From: Prorocentrum cordatum
Lineage: Eukaryota; Sar; Dinophyceae; Prorocentrales; Prorocentraceae
Direction: 5' to 3'
NCBI GenBank assembly: GCA_963575745.1
Contig: CAUYUJ010010408.1
Location: forward strand, 1-20,000
Length of the DNA stretch: 20,000 bases
Below, piece by piece: positions 8,422 to 16,967 of the stretch (positions within the stretch are counted from its first letter, which is position 1; every line of letters starts with the position of its first letter). The notes under the pieces are model-generated. The model ran no database searches. It was not told the DNA's origin and was given only the letters and a program-made list of their open reading frames with translations. The translations under genes and the position numbers were made by a program.

Positions 8422-9812
8422 ATTTCTGGGGGGCGAGGGCCGGGATCCAGACGAGGATCGAGGATCTCCACGCTGGTGCCTTTTGGCTGGGCCCCCAGGC
8501 GGCCAGTGAGGTAGTTCCTGGGTTCGGCGCAGCTCGGCGGACGAGCCGGCCCTCGACCCCAGGAAATGTTGGGGGCCAGATCTTGCACCCATTTTGGCGA
8601 GGCTCTCGCTCAAGGGGAACTTGCAGGCCCAGGGGCGGGGGGAAGCATTGACCCACCCATCGCCCATTCACCGCCTCTCGGGGCCTGGGCTTCCTTTCCC
8701 ACCCTGCAACGTGCGGTTTCGCTATCGAGGGCCTCTCGCCGATCTACCGGGCATGCATCGCCGACTCTGAGTCAATGGGCCCCCGCTGCGCCAGCCCCCC
8801 CTCCCCCTCGTCGTGCATCCTCGTTATCGGGGTCGGCTGCGCGGGTATCTCCGCGTGCGAGCTGTGTGTTGCCGCGACAGGTCGCGCGCAGACGCCACTG
8901 GCCTCCTCTCCGATGCTTCGCAGGTTTTGCCAGGCAGCAATTCGTTTCCACTGCAGCCCAGTGCAAGCTTGACCGTTCCGGGTCCGCGCTCCGAAGCCGC
9001 CGACAGAAATGTGCTGCAAGGCAGTGCGCCTGCTGACCCTTGCCTTTCACATCCGGCTTGCCCGTGCATGGCCGTCAGCCTACCCGAACGCCGAAAACCG
9101 TGATGCGCCTGCGGCGCGCGAAAAACGGATAGGTAGACATGTTCAATCTGAAGAGAGAAGCGTGTCGACACAAATACATACCTTGCCTCGTTTTCCACAT
9201 GTTTGGGCTTCCCGGGGTTCCCTCGTCGCCTCGGCCAGATTCGCCCCAGAGTCCTGGTCAGAACGCGCCCCTTTAGAGGTCTGGAGATTGTCGGTGTCTG
9301 TGTCGTTAAGTTACCCAACGGAAGATCCGCAGTGCAACCCGGGGGAGGTAGGTATGCATGGATGTAGCAGTTGTTCGCGTAGTGCCCGTCGGATCGTATA
9401 TCAATGTTGGTGCTGCGGTGGAATCAAAACCGTTCGATTTGCAGATCCAATGCGTATTGCCATCGCTACCGTTCGAATGTGTTTGTGCCAGTACGTACGA
9501 CTCGTCATGCCGACAACCAACAGCCAGCAGCGCTGAATCCCTGGAGACATCGATCGGGTCGACGGTAGACTCTGCTGCTCCACCCAGTGAGTGCGTACAC
9601 GAAATGTGGGTGCGGTGCATGCGTGGCCTTCTTGCTCGGTTGGGCGGGGGCAGCACTGGGACTTCCAGCAGGGGTCCGGCCTTCGGCGCGCCCTGCCCTC
9701 GACGGAAGCCAGAGGAAGCAGGCAATTGCCGCGGGCCCGCCGGCGGACATCTTCGACACCACCACCACCTGGCACCCACCTCCCCAGACTTCTGCCCCTG
9801 CAATCTAAAACA
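8422..9812. other. Long low-repeat stretch, no gene recognised
   Basis: Mixed-composition DNA with many short overlapping frames. One frame from ATG 9358 stays open to 9993. Its first ~90 codons are balanced (it starts MDVAVVRVVPVGSYINVG), but the rest passes through the direct repeats at 9813-9920 and becomes Pro/His/Arg-rich. I see no domain. A possible disrupted leader-like site lies at about 8589-8614 and a dispersed repeat copy at 9246-9284. Confidence 0.4.
9246..9284 (+). repeat. Dispersed repeat with CTGGTCAGAACGCGCCC core, copy 1
   Basis: The core CTGGTCAGAACGCGCCC is identical to the reverse complement of about 11848-11864, and flanking AGAGGTC(T/C)GG(A/G)GA words also agree. The related TCTGGCGAGAGC words in the palindrome arms near 920 and 1510 look like more distant members. 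Confidence 0.6.
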
Positions 9813-9920
9813 CCCCAGACTTCTGCCCCACCTGGGCGCTGCCCACCTCCCCAGACTTCTCTGCCCCACCTGGGCGCTGCCCAGCGCCCTGGGACGCCAG
9901 CGCCCAGGGTGGTGTCGGCC
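9813..9920. repeat. Direct and inverted GC-rich repeats (~36 bp)
   Basis: CCCAGACTTCTGCCCC is followed by ACCTGGGCGCTGCCCA and both recur about 36-38 bp later; a shorter first copy of CCCAGACTTCTGCCCC lies at about 9785. The adjoining TGGGCGCTGCCCAGCGCCC is palindromic, and CACCTGGGCGCTG pairs with CAGCGCCCAGGGTG just downstream, so a strong hairpin is possible. Confidence 0.85.
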
Positions 9921-10670
9921 ACTCCGGGAACGCGCGGCATGGCTACACTTCGACCCGACGCCAGATCTGCGGGTAGCGAGCCCCCTTCTCTGAGCACCCA
10001 GCTCCCTTGCCATCTATCTTCCCGGCGCTCGGGCGCCACCCCGCGCAGCGCCCGCGCGGCGCGATCGACAGCGCGTGGCCACCGCCACCGCCGCCGCCGG
10101 CGGAAGCTTGCGGACTATCGGTGGAAGGCGGCGACCGAGAAAGCGGAACGTCAACATGTTTAGATTCATAGGTTTCCGGAGTGGACCATTTGTGTTCCGC
10201 GCGTTGATTCGGCATCTCGTCTCGAAAGAGAAATGGAAAGGACGAACGTCACACCGCCTTCGAGCTGGCGCTCGGTACGCCAATGGCCTTCTCCGCCTCC
10301 TGCTCTGCTTTCCCTGACGTTTCATCTTTGGGGGGCCGTGCCTGTCCTGCTGATTATGGTCTTTTCTTTACCCGATGTGGATCCGCGGATTCGATTTGTT
10401 CGACATGGTTTCGACGCGGATTCGACATGGATATTTGGAGTGTCAAGGCAGAGCAGGTTCCCCGAAGATGCAACGCATCTTCCTTCTCCCCTTCCCTTCC
10501 TCCCTCCGAGTTTCCTTCTTCCTCTCTCCCACGACTTGGCCTCGTCCGTGCGGTCTGGACCACAAGCCCCAGGCCATTCGCGCCATCGGGCCACCGTGCC
10601 CTCCAGGGTGGAGACTCCAGGAGACCTGGGCCCACTCACGGGGTCAAGGCCGCCCCAGAGCAATGCCTCC
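9921..10670. other. Unique sequence, no gene recognised
   Basis: Mixed DNA with short open frames in several phases and a pyrimidine-rich patch near 10480-10530. I see no RNA gene, no recognisable domain and no element ends. Confidence 0.4.
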
Positions 10671-11464
10671 TCAATCTATATGTATATGTACATGTATATG
10701 TATATGTACATGCATATGTCTATGTATGTGTATATGTTCATGCTCATGTACATGTATACGTATATGTATATGTATATGTGTATGTATAGGTATATGTATA
10801 TGTATAGGTATTTGTATACGTATATGTATGTGTGTATATGTATATGTATATGTGTATATACATGTATATGTATACGTATCTATGTATGTATGTATGCATG
10901 TATGCATATATGCATGTATGCATACATGCATGTATGTATGTATGTATGTATGTATGTATGTATGTATGTTTGCTTATATGTATGCATGCATGCATGCATG
11001 TATGTATTTATGCATGCATGCATGTATGCATGTATGCATGTATGCATGTATGCATGTATGCATGTATGCATGTATGCATGTATGCATGTATGTAGGTATG
11101 TATGTATGCACGCATGCATGTATGTATGTATGTATGTATGTATGTATGTATGCATGTATTTATGTATGTATGTATGTATGCATGTATGTATGCATGCATG
11201 CATGCATGCATGCATGTATGTATGTAGTGTATGTAATGTATGTAATATATGTATGTATGCATGCATGCATGCATGCATGTATTGTATTGTATTGTATTGT
11301 ATTGTATTGTATTGTATTGTATTGTATTGTATTGTATTGTATTGTATTGTATTGTATGTATGTATGTATGCATGTAGGTAGGTAGGTAGGTAGGTAGGTA
11401 TATATGTATGTATGCATGTATGAATGCATGCATGCATGTATGTATGTATGCTTGTATGCTTGTA

Positions 11465-11512
<48 letters not shown>

Positions 11513-11520
11513 TATCCATA
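10671..11520. repeat. Very long TATG/GCAT/ATTGT/GGTA/TA simple-sequence block
   Basis: From about 10676 to 11277 the sequence is mostly TATG, TATA and GCATG words with nearly strict purine-pyrimidine alternation. It is followed by exactly 15 copies of ATTGT (11281-11355), about six GGTA units (11376-11400), more TATG/GCATG, and about 21 TA units (11469-11510). All six frames stay open over long distances because tetramer and pentamer repeats cycle through all codon phases (MYVC on +, HTYI on -). These frames are not genes. Confidence 0.97.
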
Positions 11521-11835
11521 TTTACACACATGTGCATGTACACGCCTATCTGTATATATATACACATCTATGTCTACATGTGTAGGTACGAGATGCAAAA
11601 TGCAAGGGCGCTCGGCGGCGCTCGCGACGACGGCGCGGTCGACCGAGAGCTCCGCCCAGCGCGGCGCGCCTTCTCAGAAGGCGGAAGTTCCCCAGCCTTC
11701 GGAGAACTTTTCTGAAACTTCCCCGAAGACGCAGAAAACTGCCCAGAAGGCCGCAGGGCTTCTGAGAAGTCACGCCGCCTCCTGAGAGGGCCTTTTCCTT
11801 TTCTCTGAGGACGCCAAAAGGTCATGATACCTCTG
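11521..11835. other. Unique sequence after the TATG block
   Basis: Contains CGCCTTCTCAGAAGGCG near 11667, a 17-bp palindrome with a single central base, and several further AGAAG/CTTCT words. A + frame encodes a Ser/Lys/Pro-rich tail ending at 11785. No gene recognised. Confidence 0.4.
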
Positions 11836-11890
11836 CTCCCCGGACCTCTCCCAGGGCGCGTTCTGACCAGAATTTCGAGGCAGCTCCAGC
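11836..11890 (-). repeat. Dispersed repeat with CTGGTCAGAACGCGCCC core, copy 2 (inverted)
   Basis: Reads on the minus strand as GCCTCGAAATTCTGGTCAGA and then ACGCGCCC. It shares its core with 9246-9284 and its first half (CTCGAA(A/G)TTCTGG) with the palindrome arms at 912-925 and 1510-1528. The minus frame gives ASKFWSERA, close to SKFWREP in the palindrome arms. Confidence 0.6.
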
Positions 11891-12184
11891 GGTGGCGACG
11901 AGGGCCTCCCAGGAGGCCCCCCACATGTCAAAACGGGGGCAAGGCAGCGCCATGGGTGTAACCTTTCCTCCTCTGACCTTCCCCCCCTCGCTAGCCGCCG
12001 GTTGGCCCCCGCCGCCCTCCCCGCCGCCCCCAGCAGCTCGTCGAGCGGGAGGCCGTCCGTGCTGACCCCGCCAGCGCTGCGCGCGGCCGCTGGCGCGGGC
12101 GCCCTGGGCGCGGACGGGGCGTCGTCCTTCCGCACCAGGCTCGCGGGGGCCTCGCCTCCGGCCGGCGACGGCGCCGCCGGCAGC
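11891..12184. other. CpG-rich unique sequence
   Basis: Strongly GC-rich with open frames on both strands (Ala/Arg/Gly-rich). No recognisable domain. The composition changes abruptly at about 12200 to AT-rich DNA. Confidence 0.4.
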
Positions 12185-12365
12185 GTCCATCCCAGATTTC
12201 CCATTTTTTTTGTATTTATTTTTTTTATTTGTTGGGGGTATGTTTTGGTTGGTATGTATATAAATATTAGGTTCAAGTATGTTATGTAAACAGACATATG
12301 TATAACATTTTGTTGTTGTTGCTGTTGTTGTTCTTGTTGAACTCTCATTTCTGAAGAATGATTAT
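12185..12365. other. AT-rich island with a short GTT/GCT run
   Basis: T-rich DNA (runs of 8 and 7 T) with TATGTATATAAATATTAGG and a GTTGTTGTTGCTGTTGTTG stretch at about 12312. It stands out from the GC-rich surroundings. An insert or an old 3' end is possible, but I see no inverted ends. Confidence 0.4.
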
Positions 12366-12502
12366 TGTTGATCCCCCCCGTCCGGTGCACATTTCCCCCC
12401 CCCCCCCACATGTTTCGTGGGGTTCTAGTTTTCTTCCCTGCCGCGCCGCAGCCGCGTCTCACACCTCCCTCCTCCCCTTCTCCTTCTCGCTTGCACACGG
12501 CA

Positions 12503-13762
12503 GGCGTGGCACTTTCTCGACACCACAGGGGGTGCGCAGGGGGTGGTCCCTGAGCTCGGCTGCTATGCACGATGGTCGTCCAGGCACAGCAGGCGTGGCA
12601 CTTTCTCGACACCATAGGGGGTGCGCAGAGGGGTGGTCCCTGAGCTGGGCCGCTATGCACGACGGTCGTCCAGGCACAGCAGGCTTGGCACTTTCTCGAC
12701 ACCACAGGGGGTGCGCAGGGGGTGGTCCCTGAGCGCGGTCGCTATGCACGACGGTCGTCCAGGCATAGCAGGCGTGGCACTTTCTCGACACCACAGGGGG
12801 TGCGCAGGGGGTGGTCGCTGAGCTGGCCGCTATGCAACGAGGGGCGCCCAGGCATAGCCAGGCGTGGCACGTTTTCTCGACACCATGACACCACAGGGGT
12901 GTGCTGCACTGGGGGTGGGTGATGGGTCGGGTGGTCCCTGAGCTCGGTCGATATGCACGACGGTCGTCCAGGCACAGCAGGCGTGGCACTTTCCCGACAC
13001 CAGAGGGGGTGCGCAGGGGGTGGTCCCTGAGCTCGGCCGCTATGCACGACGGTCGTCCAGGCATAGCAGGCGTGGCACTTTCTCGACACCATAGGGGGTG
13101 CGCAGGGGATGGTCCCTGAGCGCGGCCGCTATGCACGACGGTCGTCCAGGCACAGCAGGCGTGGCACTTTCTCGACACCAGAGGGGGTGCGCAGGGGGTG
13201 GTCCCTGAGCTCGGCCGCTATGCACGACGGTCGTCCAGGCATAGCAGGCATGGCACTTTCTCGACACCACAGGGGGTGCGCAGTGGGTGGTCCCTGAGCG
13301 CGGTCGCTATGCACGACTGTCGTCCAGGCACAGGAGGCGTGGCACTTTCTCGACACCATAGGGGGTGCGCAGGGGGTGGTCCCTGAGCGCGGCCGCTGTG
13401 CACGACGGTCGTCCAGGCACAGCAGGCGTGGCACTTTCTCGACACCATAGGGGGTGCGCAGGGGTGTGCCCTGAGCGCGGCGCTATGCACGGACTGTCGT
13501 CCAGCCATAGCAGGCGTGGGCCACTTTTCCTCGACGCCGCAGGGGGTGGGCGGTGGGGGTGGGGCCCTATGCGTTCAGGCTCCCAGGCGTGGCAGGCGTG
13601 GACTTTCCCTCCCGCTACAGGGGAGTGCGCTAGGGTTGGGGGCCCTATGCGTTGCAGGCTCCCAGGGCGTGGCAAGGCGTGGCAGTTGGCTACGCCTCGC
13701 TTTGTTAATTGCTTTTATCTAGGCATTTCCTCGACGCCACAGGGGGTGCGCTGGGGGTGGGA
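12503..13762 (-). repeat. Tandem repeat family B (89-bp unit, ~14 units)
   Basis: Unit landmarks are GGCGTGGCACTTTCTCGACA, CCACAGGGGGTGCGCAGGGG, GTGGTCCCTGAGC and CTATGCACGACGGTCGTCCA. GGCGTGGCAC starts at 12503, 12592, 12682 (as GGCTTGGCAC), 12771, 12861, 12980, 13069 and so on, giving a period of 89. The unit at 12861-12979 is enlarged to 119 bp. The last two or three units are strongly degenerate, and one contains an unrelated ~40-bp stretch (about 13690-13725). The unit holds the small palindrome ACGACGGTCGT. Short open frames of 62-76 codons on both strands recur once per few units and are by-products. Confidence 0.97.
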
Positions 13763-13780
13763 ACTTGTGTCTTGTCAAGA

Positions 13781-13802
13781 TCTGTAAACACTTTGGCTCA
13801 AG
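13781..13802 (+). other. Relict dinoflagellate spliced-leader-like sequence
   Basis: The 22 bases end in TTTGGCTCAAG and agree with the conserved 22-nt DinoSL at 18 positions, with the four mismatches confined to the first half. DinoSL is added to nuclear mRNAs by trans-splicing in dinoflagellates, and genomic relicts arise when a processed cDNA is reinserted. The site sits 18 bp after family B and upstream of a short ATG frame. This is the strongest lineage clue in the window, but it is a single short match judged by eye. Confidence 0.55.
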
Positions 13803-13810
13803 CTGGCTCG

Positions 13811-13838
13811 GCGCGCCTGCGCTGTCACGCAGGCGCGC
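13811..13838. repeat. Perfect 11-bp hairpin with 6-nt loop
   Basis: GCGCGCCTGCG, loop CTGTCA, then CGCAGGCGCGC, an exact inverted repeat. It lies 8 bp after the leader-like site. It could be a hairpin in a transcript leader. It is not followed by a T run, so a terminator is unlikely. Confidence 0.9.
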
Positions 13839-13883
13839 TCCTGTAGTCCTACTTCAGAGCACCGCCCGACCTGCGCGGCAGCC

Positions 13884-13988
13884 ATGCTTCCCAAAATCGC
13901 CGTGGATGCGCTGCCACCTCCATGTTTGGCGATGGAGATTGCAATGGTTCAGATGTGCGGCGAGGGTCTGCGAACACACGCGACTTAA
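13884..13988 (+). CDS. 34-codon open frame downstream of the leader-like site (weak candidate)
   Basis: ATG at 13884 in the context GCAGCCATGC is followed by 33 more codons and TAA at 13986-13988. The peptide starts MLPKIAVDALPPPCLAMEIA and has no recognisable domain. It lies 81 bp after the relict-leader match, the distance expected of a 5' UTR. If the leader is real, this could be the start of a retroposed cDNA truncated by a premature stop, or the first part of a frame interrupted by later insertion of the T-rich DNA at 14018-14090. A frame this short can easily be chance. Confidence 0.15.
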   Translation: MLPKIAVDALPPPCLAMEIAMVQMCGEGLRTHAT

Positions 13989-14017
13989 ACTATGTATGTG
14001 GGGTTCCTCGGTCGCGG

Positions 14018-14046
14018 TTTTTTTTTTTTTTTTTTTTTTCGGTCGC

Positions 14047-14090
<44 letters not shown>
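14018..14090 (-). repeat. Two long homopolymer T runs (22 and 42) with a 9-bp direct repeat
   Basis: CGGTCGCGG, then T22, then CGGTCGCGG, then T42, then CGATTTCAG. On the minus strand this reads as two poly(A) tracts separated by CCGCGACCG. It resembles retroposon tails or a slippage duplication. On the + strand, T42 followed by CAG also looks like an intron 3' end. Confidence 0.9.
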
Positions 14091-14183
14091 CGATTTCAGT
14101 GCCCTTCCTGGGGCTCGCACCTGGTTTTTTATAAGGGAAAGTCTCGAGGGTCAAACTGCGTTGTTGGCCCCCGGTTTACAACA

Positions 14184-14400
14184 ACAACGGCCCGCTTGAT
14201 ACTTCCTTACTATTCATTGAAGAATCGCGCTCTCGCTTGGGACTTCCTTGCAATTTACCACCGGATCGCGGCTCCCGTTGGATATTTCCTCACACTTTAT
14301 TGAAGAATCACGCTCTCGTTGGGGACTTCCTTGCATTTTACCGCCGAATCGCGACTCCCGCATGATACTTCCTTACGATTTGTTCAGATGCCGCTCCTCG
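14184..14400 (+). repeat. ~83-bp repeat family C, first block
   Basis: Unit landmarks are TGATACTTCCTTAC, TTGAAGAATCGCGCTCTCGC, TTGGGACTTCCTTGC and ACCACCGGATCGCGGCTCCC. GAAGAAT starts at 14219 and 14302, giving a spacing of 83 bp; a degenerate third unit follows. The same family reappears at 15345-15495 inside the 21-bp array. Confidence 0.85.
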
Positions 14401-14530
14401 ACACTCGGGAATGGAGCTCCCGCTACATATTGCTTGGCGGTTCAAGCAGAATTTAGGCTTCAACGACCCGCCCGCTGGACCCGCCCGTCTGGGCCTGCCC
14501 GCTCGACCAGCCCGTTAGGGACTGCAGTCG

Positions 14531-15344
14531 CCGCTCGCTGCCCTTCGCTCGCCTTCGATGCCCCTCGTTGCCCGTGCTGGTTCCGCGATCGCCTTCGCTC
14601 GCTGCCCTTCGTGGCCCCGTTGTTGCCCTCAGTGGCCCCGTCGCTGCCCATTGTGGCCCCGCATTATATGCCTTTCGTGGCCCCCGCTCGCAGTCGCCCG
14701 TCGTCGCCCCATACGCGTGCCCTTCGTAACCCCGCTGTCGCCCTTCGTGGCCCTCTCGCTGCCCTTCGTGGCCCCTTTGCTGCCCTCAGTGGCCCCGCTG
14801 TCGCCCTTTGTGGCCTCATATACGAATGCCCTTCGTGGCCCCCGTTCGTTCGCGCCCGTCGTGGCCCCATATGCATGCCCTTCGTGGTCCCGCTGTCGCC
14901 CTTCGTGGCCCCCTCTCTGACCTTTGTGGCCCCGTTTCTGCCCTCAGCGGCCCCGTCGCTGACCTCTGTGGCCCCGGATTAATTGCCCTTCGTGGCCTCC
15001 GCTCGCTCGCGCCCTTCGTGGTCCCATACGCATGCGTTTCGTCGCCCCGCTGTCGCCATTCGTGGCCCCCTCGCTGCCCTTCGTGGCCCATTTTCTGCGC
15101 TCAGTGGTCTCGCTGTCGCCCTTTCTGGCGTGATATATGTATGCTTTTCGTGGTCCCCGCTCGTTCGCGCACGTCGTGGCCCCATATGCATGCCCTTCGT
15201 GGCCCCGCTGTCGCTTTTCGTGGCCCCCTCTCTGCCCTTCGTGGCCCTGTTTCTGTCCTCACCGGCTCCGACGCTACCCTCTGCGGCCCCCTATACGTAT
15301 GCCCTTCGTGGCCCCCGCTCGTTCGCGCCCGTCGTGGCCCGCGC
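14531..15344 (+). repeat. 21-bp minisatellite in ~158-bp higher-order repeats
   Basis: The basic unit is about 21 bp, CGCTGCCCTTCGTGGCCCC with variants, reading as a seven-residue pattern such as SLPFVAP in one frame and ALRGPLA in another. AT-rich anchors (ATACGC/ATATGC followed by ATGCCCTTCGT) recur at about 14711, 14869, 15026 and 15184, showing a higher-order period of 157-158 bp. That period is not a multiple of three, so the peptide pattern changes frame between blocks. Confidence 0.92.
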
Positions 15345-15495
15345 CAACAACGGCTCCCGCCTGATATTTCCTTACAATTTATTGAAGAATCGCGCTCTCG
15401 CTTGGGCCTTCTACCACCGAATCGCAGCTCCCGCCTGATACTTCCTTACGGTTTATTGGAGAATCGCGCTCTCGCTTTGGACTTCCTCGCAACCA
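15345..15495 (+). repeat. Family C repeats embedded in the 21-bp array
   Basis: About two units of the family seen at 14184-14400, starting CCAACAACGGCTCCCGCC, with GAAGAAT-type anchors at about 15383 and 15459. The second unit is shortened by about 7 bp. Their position between two blocks of the 21-bp repeat implies that both families are parts of one larger repeat. Confidence 0.85.
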
Positions 15496-15605
15496 TACGC
15501 ATGCCCTTCGTAGCCCCGCTGTCGCCCTTCGTGGCCCTCTCGCTGCCCTTCGTGGCCCCTTTGCTGCCCTCAGGGACCCCGCTGTCGCCCTTTGCGGCCC
15601 CAGAT
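15496..15605 (+). repeat. 21-bp minisatellite, second block
   Basis: Five or so further units of the CCCTTCGTGGCCCC type, beginning with the same ATACGCATGCCCTTCGT anchor and closely resembling 14711-14820. This supports duplication of a compound block. Confidence 0.9.
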
Positions 15606-15986
15606 ACGAAGGGTTCCACGAAGTTTGTTTTTGACACCAGTTCGCAGCTGTACGTCCCCCTGTGGGGGTATCCACGATATGTTGTTTCAAGGGGGTGGTA
15701 CATGGCGCTGTGTATGGCGCGACCCATGGCGTTGGAGTGGCTGGCGCAAGCCATGGCGCAAACTGAATCGCCACTCGCAGCGCAAATCATCGTCCTCCCT
15801 CCTTCTCGCCCCTCCCCTCCTTTCATCCGATCCTTTCGTCCTCATTCTCCCCCGTTACACGTGGCAGGGAATGAATCTACCCCCCAAAAGGGGGCACGAT
15901 CGAAGACGAAGAGGGCGGGTATCCAGGGTTTGGGATATGCATATTGAATGACACGCGAGCATATAAACGCTAACAGTCTTACAATG
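15606..15986. other. Unique sequence, no gene recognised
   Basis: The + frame from the 21-bp array remains open through here to 15947. A patch near 15700-15765 repeats ATGGCGC words at 12-18 bp spacing (peptide MALCMARPMALEWLAQAMAQ). No domain recognised; the open frame could reflect chance read-through from the repeat. Confidence 0.35.
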
Positions 15987-16001
15987 ATTGTTGTCGTTGT
16001 C

Positions 16002-16054
<53 letters not shown>

Positions 16055-16056
16055 CA

Positions 16057-16104
<48 letters not shown>

Positions 16105-16107
16105 TTC

Positions 16108-16146
<39 letters not shown>

Positions 16147-16149
16147 TTC

Positions 16150-16188
<39 letters not shown>

Positions 16189-16200
16189 CTGTTGTTTCTG
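15987..16200. repeat. GTT/GTC microsatellite with a 42-bp higher-order repeat
   Basis: A pure TTG run (about 16012-16055) followed by GTTGTC dimers. The variant GTTGTTCTC occurs twice, with its CTC at 16107 and 16149, a spacing of exactly 42 bp (14 triplets). Poly-Val, poly-Leu/Ser and poly-Thr/Gln frames are by-products. Confidence 0.95.
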
Positions 16201-16413
16201 CTGCAACCTCCAGGGATGGCGCAAAACGCTTCTCAGAAGGCCCGACCCTTCCCGCTTCCACATGGGCTCGCCGCCGATCCTTGGTTCTGGGCCTCGTGGG
16301 CCCTTGTCGGGCCCGGGGCCATCGAGAGTGAGGCTGGGGCGAGGGAGACGGTCGAGAAATTGCAGGGCCGCGGACCGAGAAAGAAAAAAACACATCGGCG
16401 GATGTCAGGAAAC
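16201..16413. other. Unique sequence, no gene recognised
   Basis: Includes CGCTTCTCAGAAGGC at about 16228, a word nearly shared with 11667. Short frames only. Confidence 0.35.
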
Positions 16414-16680
16414 GTGTGAGGGGTGCGCCGAAATGGGGGTGGAACTGCATGCGGGCCCTGCCACTGAGGCCTTTGGTGGAGCGCCCTATGGGGCCACGAA
16501 GCGTGTGAGAGGTGCGCCGAACTGGGGGAGGAACTGCATGCGGACCCTGCCACTGGGGCCTTCGGTGGAGCTCTCTATGCGGCCACGAAGCGTGTGCGGG
16601 GTGCGCCGACATGGAGGTGGAACTGCATGCGGACCCTGCCACTGGGGCCTTTGGTGGAGCGCCCTATGGGGCACCGAGCG
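16414..16680 (+). repeat. Tandem repeat family D (89-bp unit, 3 units)
   Basis: Units start at GTGTG(A/C)G at 16414, 16503 and 16592. Landmarks are GGTGCGCCGA, GGAACTGCATGCGGACCCTG, CCACTGGGGCCTT and GGTGGAGCGCCCTATG. The third unit ends CACCGAGCG and joins directly to the right part of the inverted-repeat element. It shares its period with family B but no convincing sequence similarity. Confidence 0.95.
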
Positions 16681-16746
16681 TGAACATTTTTTTGACATTT
16701 TCTATTTGTTGGTCCAAAATCCGCCTGTAGGAGGACATGCCCGGCC
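16681..16746 (+). mobile_element. Right end of the short inverted-repeat element (copy 2, partial)
   Basis: Ends CCTGTAGGAGGACATGCCCG then GCC, followed by TA (16747-16748). This matches the right terminus of the complete copy (17381-17403) with one difference. The T-rich inner part also resembles that copy. The left part is missing; family D occupies its place. Confidence 0.7.
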
Positions 16747-16967
16747 TAACACCTGGCTCGGGGGCTGTCAGGACACTGCTTAGAACGAGAAGCTGGTCCC
16801 AGGGGGAAAGCCCAGGGCCCAGGACCCGCTTCCCCCAGTGCCGGTTTCCTGCACGGCCGCCGACGACGGACGCCGCCGCCGAGGATTCCAGCTGAGCCAC
16901 AGACGGAGGGGGCGCCGCATGGTTTTCGGAGGGCTTCGAAGGTTCTGGCCACGGCCAGCCGCCGCCG
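16747..16967. other. Unique sequence, no gene recognised
   Basis: GC-rich DNA with short open frames on both strands that run into the next TCC microsatellite. Confidence 0.35.

Noticed and set aside
10233-11381. 382-codon + frame rich in Met, Tyr, Cys and Val
   Set aside because: Nearly all of it is translated from TATG, GCATG and ATTGT simple repeats, which are open in all six frames; it gives no evidence of a protein.
12459-13270. Minus-strand frames with regular Cys, His and Trp (SRKCHACYAWTTVVHS), suggestive of a zinc-binding repeat
   Set aside because: The period of 89 bp shifts the frame at every unit, so the Cys/His spacing is not kept from one unit to the next.
13811-13838. Intrinsic terminator at the perfect hairpin
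   Set aside because: No T run follows the stem, and the context looks eukaryotic; the long T runs begin about 180 bp later.
16414-16680. Common origin of families B and D because both are 89 bp
   Set aside because: Apart from short G-rich words such as GGGGTGCGC I could not align the units.
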